From Nematostella vectensis (lineage: Eukaryota > Cnidaria > Anthozoa > Actiniaria > Edwardsiidae), in contig NC_064034.1 in the NCBI RefSeq assembly GCF_932526225.1, forward strand, positions 15,636,887-15,700,886: 64,000 nt of DNA, written 5' to 3'. Shown here piece by piece: positions 44,156 through 53,572 of this stretch. Position 1 is the first letter of the stretch. Every line of letters begins with the position of its first letter. Made by a program: the position numbers and the translations under genes. Below the pieces are notes generated by a model that ran no database searches, had not been told where the DNA came from, and worked only from the letters and a program-made list of their open reading frames with translations.

Positions 44156-47100
44156 GTGACTGAGCAGCCCTATTTAGGAACGCACTGCTCACCTCCATGG
44201 CAAGAGGAGAGGACTAGAAAAGGTGTCCCAAACATTGCCTGCTCCACCTTACCCTATCCAGTTTACCGCGACTGGAGGGGGCCCTATTTATGCGGTCGAA
44301 ACAAAGGAAGTAAACTAAAAGCAAGATTCACACCACTAACCGCTGCAGCCTGGAACGTTCGCACACTCCTTGACAGAGGTGGCTCCGAAAGACCCGAGAG
44401 ACGCACAGCACTTGTCGCAAGCGAACTTGGTAGATACAACATTGACATCGCTGCTCTTAGTGAAACCAGACTAGCGGGAGAGGGCATGCTATGCGAGAGA
44501 GGTACAGACTATACTTTCTTCTGGAGTGGACGCAGCCCGGTAGAGAGAAGAGAAGCAGGAGCGGGGTTTGCTGTTAAGTCGTCCATTGCTTGCAAGCTAC
44601 CTGATCCACCTAAGGGTATAAGTGACCGTCTTATGACACTGAGGCTGCCCCTTTCCAATGATAAAAGGTTCGCCACTATCATTAGTGCCTATGCACCCAC
44701 AATGACCAACCCGGATGAGATAAAGGACAAGTTTTACGAAGATCTAAACAATGTCATCAACACTGTTCCTCAAGCAGACAAGCTCATTATTCTAGGCGAC
44801 TTCAACGCAAGAGTTGGGTGCGACAGTTCCATATGGGAAGGAGTGATTGGGAAACATGGAGTCGGCAAATGCAACAGCAATGGTCTTCTCCTTCTCCAAA
44901 CATGTGCAGAGCACGAGCTTCTAATCACAAACACCATCTTCAAACTTCCCACCCGTAACAGAACATCTTGGATGCACCCCCGCTCAAAGCACTGGCATCT
45001 GATAGACTATTCCATCGTGCGTAAAAGAGACAGACAGGATATTCGGGTCACAAAGACCATGTGTGGCGCTGATTGTTGGACAGACCACCGTCTTGTTGTT
45101 TCCAAACTTAATATTCGTGTCCAACCAAAGAGAAGGCCTCAGGGTGTAAAGAAGACTAAACGTCTGAATACCAGCAAGCTGAAAGTCAGTGAGACTAAAA
45201 ACACCTTTTCTGATACTCTGAAACAACGCTTGGATTCCACTCTGCTAAATGGCCAGGACGTTGAGACTGCATGGGCAGGACTCCGTGAATTGGTTTACAA
45301 CACGGCTTTAGAGTGCCTCGGGCAAAAAATCAGAAAGCACAAAGACTGGTTTGATGATAACAGCACGGAGATTGAACAACTGCTAGAGGAAAAGCGTCGT
45401 GCGTACAAAGCTCATCTCGCTGACCCATCGTCAATTTCAAAACTTGATACACTAAGAAAAGTACGAAGCACCGTTCAAGCAAAGCTGCGTCAGATGCAAG
45501 ATACCTGGCTCAGTAGGAAAGCTGATGAGATCCAGGACTATGCTGACAGAAACGACATGAAAAATTTCTACAACAGCTTAAATGAAATCTATGGTCCTAC
45601 TACCTCAGGCTCATTGTCTCCACTTCTCAGTGCTGATGGGGAAACACTGATCTCCGATAAAGATAAAGTCCTGGCGAGGTGGGCAGAACACTTTGAGAGT
45701 GTCCTGAATAGACCCTCGGCAATAAATGACGAAGCCATTAACAGACTACCTCAAGTTCCTGTCGACGAAACCATGGACGTTGTACCAACCTTCGTGGAAA
45801 TTCAGAAAGCAGTCAACCTTCTATCCAGTGGCAAAGCCCCAGGGTCAGACTCCATACCAGCGGAGGTCTACAAAGAGGGAGGTGCGGCTCTGACGGAGAA
45901 ACTTTACCAGCTTTTTCAGCTCATCTGGAATCACGAGGCAGTGCCTCAGGACTTTAAGGATGCCTCCATTATACATCTCTACAAACGCAAAGGAAACCGC
46001 CGTATCTGCGATAATCATCGAGGAATCTCCCTGCTGTCCATCGCTGGCAAAATTCTGGCCAGAGTCTTACTCAATCGTCTCATTGTACATCTCGAGCAAG
46101 GCCTCCTACCTGAAAGTCAATGTGGTTTCCGGAAGGAGCGCGGGACAACTGACATGATATTTGCTGCAAGGCAACTTCAGGAGAAATGTCAAGAACAAAA
46201 TGTCGACCTGTATTCCACCTACGTCGACCTGACAAAAGCGTTTGATACCGTCAGTAGAGAGGGCCTCTGGAAAATAATGGCGAAGTTTGGCTGTCCCAGC
46301 AAATTCATAAACATCGTACGCCAATTACATGACGGCATGCTTGCGAGCGTCCAGGACAACGGAGAGACCTCCCATTCTTTCCCTGTCTCAAACGGAGTTA
46401 AGCAAGGATGCGTCCTTGCCCCTACTCTATTCAGTCTGATGTTCTCAGCCATGATGACTGACGCTTTTAAAGATGATGAGGTAGGCATCGGCATCAAGTA
46501 TCGTTTCGATGGCTCTGTGTTCAATCTCAGGAGGCTTCAGGCGAAATCCAAGATCTCGGCTGATACTGTAAACGACCTCTTATTCGCTGACGATTGTGCC
46601 CTCAATGCTACCTCTCAAGCAGACCTGCAACACAGCGTAGATCTGTTTTCTAGTGCCTGTAACAACTTCGGCCTCAAAATAAACACCAAAAAGACGGAGG
46701 CTATGCATCAGCCAGCGCCTGGAAAGCCCTACACTGAACCTAACATCATCATCAATGGTCAAAAACTCAATGCTGTTGACAAATTTACCTACCTTGGCAG
46801 TACTCTCTCCAGAAACGTTGTCCTCGATGACGAAGTTACCAACAGATTCGCCATAGCAAGCGCCGCATTTGGAAGGCTTCGTAAGAACGTTTGGAAAAGG
46901 AGAGGGATAAGAACAGATACAAAGATCAAAGTGTATCGTGCCGTTGTGCTGCCTACGCTACTTTACGGGTCTGAAACCTGGACTATCTACAAGCGCCATG
47001 CGATGAAGCTTAACCATTTCCACACTACCTGTCTGAGGAAAATTCTCAATGTTCGCTGGCAAGAAAAGATCCCGGATACTGAGGTCCTTGCACGTGCAGG

Positions 47101-47521
47101 TCTGCCCAGCATTCACACCATCCTGAAACAGTCTCAGCTCCGCTGGGCGGGGCACGTAGCTCGTATGCCTGATGAACGGCTTCCTAAGAAACTTCTGTTT
47201 GGTGAGCTTCAGCACGGAAAACGCTGCAAAGGTGGCCAGAAGAAGAGATTTAAAGACACCCTAAAACTCTCGCTGAAAGCATTCAACATCGATCACACCT
47301 CGTGGGAGCTTCTGGCACAAAACCGTCAAGGTTGGCGCCGTGTCATTCGCAACGGTGCTGCGGCATGCGAGGCAAATTGGACAGCTGCCGCAGAGGAGCG
47401 TAGAGCCGCCAGAAAGTCTCAAGATCCCAAAGCTGCAACAATACCATGCCCTCAGTGCCCCAGGCTTTTCCGTGCACAGATTGGCCTTATTAGCCATCTG
47501 CGCACCCACAAGCGTCCTTAG
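44156..47521 (+). CDS. LINE polyprotein: AP-endonuclease, reverse transcriptase, C2H2 finger
   Basis: 1121 codons with no internal stop. The endonuclease/exonuclease/phosphatase fold starts at about residue 62 (AAWNVRTLLD), with catalytic-type motifs ALSETRLAG, ILGDFNARVG, HLIDYSIV and WTDHRLVVSK. The reverse transcriptase spans about residues 540-830, with GKAPGSDSIPAEVYK, NHRGISLLSIAGKIL, GFRKERGTTD, VDLTKAFDTV, VKQGCVLAPTLFS and the active-site FADD at residues 810-813. Near the C-terminus, CPQCPRLFRAQIGLISHLRT is a C2H2 zinc finger. The protein nicks target DNA and primes reverse transcription from it. All visible key residues are intact, so it may be active. The start codon choice is uncertain. 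Confidence 0.93.
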   Translation: MTEQPYLGTHCSPPWQEERTRKGVPNIACSTLPYPVYRDWRGPYLCGRNKGSKLKARFTPLTAAAWNVRTLLDRGGSERPERRTALVASELGRYNIDIAALSETRLAGEGMLCERGTDYTFFWSGRSPVERREAGAGFAVKSSIACKLPDPPKGISDRLMTLRLPLSNDKRFATIISAYAPTMTNPDEIKDKFYEDLNNVINTVPQADKLIILGDFNARVGCDSSIWEGVIGKHGVGKCNSNGLLLLQTCAEHELLITNTIFKLPTRNRTSWMHPRSKHWHLIDYSIVRKRDRQDIRVTKTMCGADCWTDHRLVVSKLNIRVQPKRRPQGVKKTKRLNTSKLKVSETKNTFSDTLKQRLDSTLLNGQDVETAWAGLRELVYNTALECLGQKIRKHKDWFDDNSTEIEQLLEEKRRAYKAHLADPSSISKLDTLRKVRSTVQAKLRQMQDTWLSRKADEIQDYADRNDMKNFYNSLNEIYGPTTSGSLSPLLSADGETLISDKDKVLARWAEHFESVLNRPSAINDEAINRLPQVPVDETMDVVPTFVEIQKAVNLLSSGKAPGSDSIPAEVYKEGGAALTEKLYQLFQLIWNHEAVPQDFKDASIIHLYKRKGNRRICDNHRGISLLSIAGKILARVLLNRLIVHLEQGLLPESQCGFRKERGTTDMIFAARQLQEKCQEQNVDLYSTYVDLTKAFDTVSREGLWKIMAKFGCPSKFINIVRQLHDGMLASVQDNGETSHSFPVSNGVKQGCVLAPTLFSLMFSAMMTDAFKDDEVGIGIKYRFDGSVFNLRRLQAKSKISADTVNDLLFADDCALNATSQADLQHSVDLFSSACNNFGLKINTKKTEAMHQPAPGKPYTEPNIIINGQKLNAVDKFTYLGSTLSRNVVLDDEVTNRFAIASAAFGRLRKNVWKRRGIRTDTKIKVYRAVVLPTLLYGSETWTIYKRHAMKLNHFHTTCLRKILNVRWQEKIPDTEVLARAGLPSIHTILKQSQLRWAGHVARMPDERLPKKLLFGELQHGKRCKGGQKKRFKDTLKLSLKAFNIDHTSWELLAQNRQGWRRVIRNGAAACEANWTAAAEERRAARKSQDPKAATIPCPQCPRLFRAQIGLISHLRTHKRP

Positions 47522-47600
47522 TCCCGCTCAGGATGACGGTGAAAATGTAAAATTTGAACACGATGGTCCTCGTCGTAGCGACGGACAAACAACAGGGTGA

Positions 47601-48460
47601 GTAGTGTTGTGGCCATAGGGGGAGAAGGGGTGTGTGGTTTTTGTGTTGGCAGGGGTCTGGCTTGTGTAGGGTGTGTTAGGTGTGTATATTTTAGGTGAGA
47701 GTGTAGGAAAGTGTGAGGGGGGGGGAGGAAGTGTATGTGTAGGTGTGTGGGGCTTAGGTGGATATTGGTGTTGTGTTGGGGTTTGGAATAATCGTGGTGG
47801 GTTGTATGATGACGTGGTGTGGGTGAAGTGGGTATGGGGCTGTTTGTGGGGTGAGGGATGAGGGGGTGCTTGTTGGTTGGGTGCGGGTGATGTGGGTAGG
47901 GGGTACTTGGGTGGTAAGCTAGGTTTGAGGGGGAGAGAAAGGGGGTTGTGACATGTATAGAGCTGGGTGGTAGTAGTGGGTAGGTATGTTGTGTGGTAAG
48001 GATAGAGTAAGATTTAATTTGTGAGAGGGATGTGGGTATGTATGTGTTTGTACTATGTGTAGGAGGGGAGGTGGTTGTAGGCGGGGTGGTTGTGTGTTTT
48101 TGGGGCGTGTGGTGTTGGGGGAGTGGGGTAGTGTGGGGGTCTGTATGCCTAGGGGTGGTGGTAGTGGCATGTTGGGGTGTAGTTGAGGTGTGTAGGTGGG
48201 GTAAGGGGTGTGGGGTACAGGGGAGAAGTGTGCTAGTGGTGTGAGGTGGGTGTGGGAGGCTGTGGGTAGTGGGGCGCGTTTAGTGGTAGATGTGGGGAGG
48301 AGGGCTGGGCGGTGAGGTGTGGTGGGAGTGGGTGCGGTGGGGGTGTGGGTAGTGGAGGGTTTGGGGGGTGAGGTGTGTTAGTGTGGGAGTAGGTGGGGAG
48401 TGTGGCGGTGTGGTGGAGGGGGTCGGGGCGTGGAGGTGTGGGAGGGGGTACGTCTTGGGA
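47601..48460. repeat. GT-rich low-complexity tract, third segment
   Basis: GTGTGTGGTTTTTGTG, GGGGTGTGGG and GGTAGTGG words dominate, with extreme plus-strand G+T. It continues the tract interrupted by the LINE. Runs of GGG and GGGG recur at short spacing, so quadruplex formation is conceivable. Confidence 0.8.
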
Positions 48461-48501
48461 TCACAGATTGTGATACAGCACTTTCCCCGTATGGTACATA
48501 A

Positions 48502-48695
48502 CTTTTTGGTTTGGATCGGGTATTCGTACCAAGACGTAGGGGCCTAAAGTGGTGTGGTAGTGGGGTGGGTGTAATCATATAATATGGTGATGTTGGAGGG
48601 TGATGGTGAAGGATGGCTAGTGAGGCAATGTAGAGTGGAGATGGTAGTAATGTAATTACGGTGGAAAGGTGGATAGGTTAGACTAGTAGGTGGTG
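48502..48695. repeat. Right copy of the 194-bp direct repeat
   Basis: Partner of 41821-42014, with the same boundaries (CTTTTTGGTTTGG at the start, GACTAGTAGGTGGTG at the end) and a few base differences. It may be the second terminal repeat of a composite unit or one copy of a dispersed repeat. Confidence 0.9.
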
Positions 48696-49260
48696 ACACA
48701 CTTTCTCAAAAACTTGAATGATGAATTCTTGAATGATGACGTCATAATCCATTTAGGCCGCCACATTTGTGTTTCCAGAAAAGGAAATATTCTGAGCTAA
48801 TAAGATTTGTAGCTTGTTTGTAGCGCGGCCGTTTTCGTACCGACGACTCCTCGAAGTTTGAATTTCCGAGCAGTGCCTCGTTCCTAGAGCCCCTCGGTTA
48901 GAAAGTGCACACGATCTGTTGTCAAAGATGGTGAATTCGATAGTTGACGGTAAAAAGTGTAAAAAATATGAGTGAAATTCGTAAATCGGTGACATGAGAC
49001 TCGGTTAAATTGAAAGCTAAGGCATGTTTTCAAAGTGTTTTTGTGCTGGATTGGCGGCTGGTTGATTTTTGCGAGTTTTATCGGGCCTCGAAGTAGTTGT
49101 GTGGTGGCCGTTTGCCGATGGAGTCCCCAGCCTTTCCTATTTTTATACAGAGAGAGAAACACAATTCGTGGCGGGCTTCAAACACGCTCTTCTGACATTC
49201 TATCGGCAAAATTAAAATAAAGGAAGACTCAAACACAATATTACATGTTCTAAAGTTTTA
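48696..49260. other. No gene recognised
   Basis: AT-rich DNA containing a TGACGTCA site near 48738 and the inverted copy (48768-48797) of a 30-bp segment from 39256-39285. Short open frames lack domains. Confidence 0.5.
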
Positions 49261-49271
49261 TTTTTCACGAT

Positions 49272-49956
49272 AAAGTATTTTTTCGCAAACATATAAATTC
49301 GCCCATGCATTCCTTTATAAACCACTGACAGTGGCCTTGGGCTGCCTGTGGGGAAACTAACCACCAAACAGTTCTTTGCAGTGATTCAGAGTTGTGGTCT
49401 TCAAATTCTCCACTTTCAAAGAGGGCGTCTTCTTCGTCGTCGGTCAGCGCTTTTGTTGCGTTTGGCTTGTTGCCTTTACCATCCTTCACGAGAGCTTAAT
49501 TGCGGCGAGGGGCCAAAACATCACGAAACTCGACAAATTCCTTGTCTTTCAAGATGTTCCAGGGATATTTGGCTTCATCTAAAAACCTCTGAATGCTTCG
49601 CTGGTAACTGCTGATGGTATCTGGCTCGTAGTTCTCGCCATTCGCCTTTCTTACCTCCATGAAAAACTTTGACAGGAGGTGGTTCAACTCGACGGGGCGT
49701 AAGTTTTCAATCTTTATGTTTTCTTTGCTGACCTTGCTCATATATTTTCTTAAAATGTTCATGTCTGACTTGGTCTTTCGCACAGTAATTCTAGCTTTCT
49801 GGTTAAGAAGAATTTTGTCAATTTCCTCTTGGCTTGAGGCGAGTTGATTATCTTATCCCAAAGGCTTTTCTTGTTGCTATTGCAATTTTTGTTGCACCAT
49901 GTTTTCATCTTCAGGTAATAAAATTCGCTTTCCGAATGTTCTGAGCCTGAATTCAT
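49272..49956 (-). pseudogene. Decayed Crypton-type tyrosine recombinase N-terminal part
   Basis: Three minus-strand pieces read as one broken protein. The first (49956-49850) contains SLWDKIINSPQAKRK. After a frameshift near 49840 the second continues TKSDMNILRKYMSK, then LNHLLSKFFMEVRKANGENY and SSYQRSIQRFL. A TAA stop near 49497 then separates KGNKPNATKALTDDEED and LQRTVWWLVS. These words resemble the N-terminal region of Crypton-derived proteins (KCTD1, QRICH1 and ZMYM families, DUF3504). The catalytic part with the R-H-R-Y residues is missing. The copy is non-functional. Confidence 0.75.
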
Positions 49957-49959
49957 TCT

Positions 49960-50530
49960 TCTAGCTTTGGGGACTGCCTTCTAGTTTTTGGGACTTTATA
50001 GTTTGTTTGTTGGGTTGCTTTTTTCAAATGAAATCGTGTACGGATTGAGACGGACCTCGGAAAATCTCGCCCGGGTTTTAGCCAATCAGAGCGCGCGTAC
50101 AATCACAGCCGGATAATAATATCTAATATATAAACTATCCGCGAACTTGTTATTCTTATTTTTTATTTTTATTTTTATTTTTTGCTTTATTGGTTATTGC
50201 TTCAATCGCAATTGCAGAGAAAAGATCTTAAGGCTTAGCTAAACACGCAAACGTGTTTGTCAAATATTGCGAAAACAGTGTTACAAACAGTCCGTGAATG
50301 TAACAACCGCGTTGATTCTGGTTCCTAAAACTTCTTGGTTCCTAGTCAGTTCCTAATGGTAAGAGGAGGGGGGGGGGGGATTTTATCTGGGATTTTATCG
50401 AAATTATCTGTTTTCTTTATAGAACTGGAGAGAACGGCTGGAAATACGCCAACATAATTTTTTAATCGGTTTTTGCGATTTTTAGCGGATTTATGCTAAA
50501 TTTCTTTTAGTGCAAAACATTCAAAAGGCG
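49960..50530. other. No gene recognised
   Basis: Contains the word GCCAATCAGAGCGCGCG near 50080, which also occurs in related form near 63155 and includes a CCAAT box. A poly-G run lies near 50370. No coding signal was seen. Confidence 0.5.
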
Positions 50531-50539
50531 ATCCTATTT

Positions 50540-51780
50540 GTACAAACAAATCCAACTTGTATCCCTGAGCTCCCACGCGAAGACCCATACCTAAGAAAAA
50601 GTGATATATAAAACAAATATGGTAACAAATATTGGTAACCCATCGACTCGAGTTTTCGTGACGCAATGTCAGTCCATTGTATGACAACCAAACTTGGCAG
50701 GTGTAATGGTTGTGTCAAGAGAGGTGCAAATATGTGGTCACGTGATTTGTGACGTTATCGACGAAGTCACTGGAACAAAAATATGCTGACGTCATCAAAA
50801 CAAAAAATATTTATATTTTACGAAGATAACATCATATGGCAACCAAACTTGGTAGGTGTCAAGGGGGATGCAACAATATGGTCACGTGTGGTATAACGTA
50901 ATCGATGACGTCACTTAAAGCAAAAAACCTGATAAAAAACAAAAACATTCACATTTCTTGAAAAAAACATTGTTTCACAACCAAACTTGGTAGGCGTCAT
51001 GTTGGTGTCAAGGTGGGTGCTCTAATATGGTCAACTGATTGTGACGTCATCAATGACGTCACTAGAAGCAAAATATGCTGACGTCATCAAGATAAAAACA
51101 TTCATATCTCGAAAACATTTTATAACAACCAAACTTGGTAGGTGTCATGTATGTGTCAAGGGCGGGGCCAAGATATGGTCACGTGATGCGTGATGTCATC
51201 GATGACGTCACTTTAAGAAAAACTAACCCGATGTCATATATATATATATATATATATTCATATCTCCTAAACGAAACATCATATGACAACCAAACTTGGT
51301 ATGTGTCATGTATGTGTCAAGGGGGGTGCATCTATATAGTCACGTGATTGTGACCTCACTTGAAGCAAACTATTACGATTTCATTAAGAACAAAAATATC
51401 CATATCTCATGAACAAAACATATAACAACCTATCTTGGTGTGTGTCATGAAGGTGTCAAGGGGGGTGCACCAATATGGTCACGTGATTGTGACGTCATCA
51501 ATGACGTCACTAGAATAAAAAATATGCTGACGCCATCAATATTAAAATATATTTCACTAAAGAACCATTGTGTGACAACAAAACTCGGTAGGTGTGATGT
51601 TTGTTTCAAGTGGGTTGCAATGAGATGGTCACGTGACGTCATCGATGACGTCAATAAATTAAAACTACCCTGATGCCGAAACATTGTATGACAACTAAAC
51701 TTGTTATGTGTCATGTAGATGTGGGGGGAAGAGGGCATAACAAGTTGGTCGCGTGATCTGTGGAATCGTTGACGTCGTCA
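50540..51780. repeat. Degenerate satellite, about 145 bp x 8, with palindromic CRE sites
   Basis: The recurring word CAACCAAACTTGGTAGGTGT appears near 50687, 50836, 50977, 51122, 51280, 51421, 51573 and 51687, at spacings of roughly 114-158 bp. Most units also carry GGTCACGTGATTGTGACGTC followed by ATCAATGACGTCAC, a palindrome of two TGACGTCA CRE/ATF sites next to a CACGTG E-box. A partial copy lies at 37.32-37.71 kb. Confidence 0.85.
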
Positions 51781-51789
51781 AAAACAGAA

Positions 51790-52220
51790 AAATAAAATAA
51801 TATTTAATATTATTCTTAATACTTATTATTAAGCGAAAATTAGTACAGATTTGGTCGTTTGGAGCTCCGCTTTTAGGCAATGCCAAAATCTATATATTAC
51901 TTAGTTGTATTATACTATGTGTTGTGGCTTAAAGTGCGCCTGAAAGGTTTGAAATTTTTTTCTATAATTAGGAACCAGTTTCTACTTCCGGTCACGGGTA
52001 GAAACGATTAGAAACTGGTCTAAAAATCATGCAAATCTCTGTGAATTTTGTTAAATAAGAAAGAATTCCTCTTCTTTCGGATGATTCTTCATAAATTCCT
52101 GTCAATTTCAGTGCAGGTTTTCTATGATTGTCCGGTTCCTAATAGTAAGAATTCCATTTACGAAACACGCGTTTTAAGATCCTACTTACTTACGCAATTC
52201 GTAATCAGCGCCTCTTCAGT
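51790..52220. other. No gene recognised
   Basis: AT-rich single-copy-looking DNA. The word GGAACCAGTTTCTACTTCCG with a nearby inverted partner (GATTAGAAACTGGTC) forms a short hairpin near 51970-52020. Nothing else was seen. Confidence 0.5.
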
Positions 52221-52223
52221 ACA

Positions 52224-53572
52224 GGGAGCTCACCTCTACGGTTTGAATAAAATTAGAAATGTTATTTAGCTTTGCGTTGTTAATTATTTTTAGTGCGTGT
52301 GTGCGTTTGAATCTCTTGTCTACTTTTTCGGCGCCCGGTGCTTTCTGGCGCTCTCTCATTGGTTAGCGGTCTAACGGCCGTCTCGACTGCGAAATGGCTT
52401 CCGTGTCACGGCATACCTAGTAAAAAGAGACAAGCGATGAAACTCTCGCTAAAGTTTCTGCCGCTAGCGTCTTGAGCAGAGGTGGACAGAAGTAAAATGA
52501 GCGGAAGTGGTTATAAAGCGTGACCTCACCTTTTAAAAATTCAACGGCAATAACACCGGCAAAATCTTCGAAAAAGGCTTCGGCATTCGACATCGTCAGC
52601 TGATAAATAATTTGATTGTTGATCATATTATTTCTTCGAATTTTCCTCATACGCAAGGATTCAGAGCATAGGCACAGGAATATGTTTAAAAATAGGAATA
52701 AAATATATTCCATAGAAAAATTCGGATAAAAGGCAACTCGTAGAAACAAAGAAGTGTAAGACTTACATATTTTTCTTTAAAGAAACAGCGAAACAATTAC
52801 CTCTTGCGTGCCATCTATAGTATAATTGTGAGTACACTAGGGGCGTGGCTATACGGTTGGAAATATCTTGCAATATACCATTATAAGTTAGTGTATGGAT
52901 TCTTAGCTCTCAGTGTATTGAAAGGCACTCTAAGCAACAGCCTCTTTCGTATCATCTCTAGTATAACTGTAAGTACTCACATCTGGGCATGGGTCCATAT
53001 GTCGAATGTTTTGTAAAGTACTCTCGAGTTTTGTAGAGTACTACAATTATGTGGAGTTTGAAAGTTTGAAATAGTACTGGTTTTAATGCTGATTAAAGGA
53101 AATAACTTATTCCACCCCTAAAACTGTAAGTATCAAGGGGGCGTGGTTTATTTTTTCGTTAACTGTAGGTTATGTTAATATCCATCACTGGGTTAAGTTT
53201 TGTGACCGTAACATGAAAAGTATTGGTTTTATTCAGGTTTTAAGGGAAATTAATTCCAACTCTATAAAACTGTAAGTATGCATTTTTGGGATTGGGTCCA
53301 TATCCAGAATTGCTCAGTGTGAGTTTCTATATCATCAAGCCAAATTTTATAAATGTTCCATAAATTTGAACGATCCGCCACTTTTTATGCACCATTTTCT
53401 TGCACTACGCAGTCGAGACGGCCGTTAGACCGCTAACCAATGAGAGAGCGCCAGAAAGCACCGGGCGGCGAAAAAGTAGACAAAAGATACAACACGCACA
53501 AAAAAAAAATTCAACAAAGCAAAGCTAAAAAAAACAACTATAACTATATTCAGAGCGTAGAGGTGAGCTCTC
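52224..53572. mobile_element. Non-autonomous DNA transposon with about 165-bp terminal inverted repeats
   Basis: The left arm 52224-52391 and right arm 53408-53572 are reverse complements. The inner 80 bp is almost perfect (GCTTTCTGGCGCTCTCTCAT and TTAGCGGTCTAACGGCCGTC), and the outer half has diverged. The interior of about 1 kb has no long frame but shows four spaced copies of a CTGTAAGTA-like word. The family is unknown. Confidence 0.85.

Larger units (their letters stand above)
43375..47593 (+). mobile_element. Full-length non-LTR retrotransposon, apparently intact
   Basis: A 4219-bp element with a 7-bp flanking duplication AGGGTGA (43368-43374 and 47594-47600). The 5' UTR of about 780 bp includes a 119-bp tandem duplication. 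It has one uninterrupted ORF and a 3' UTR of about 70 bp ending GACGGACAAACAAC without a poly-A tail. It inserted into GT-rich DNA. The clade is uncertain: endonuclease, reverse transcriptase and a C-terminal zinc finger in a single ORF occur in several LINE lineages. Confidence 0.87.

Noticed and set aside
43050-48244. Val/Gly/Trp/Cys-rich open frames in the GT-rich tracts
   Set aside because: They are compositional only, and stop codons are scarce because A is rare on that strand.
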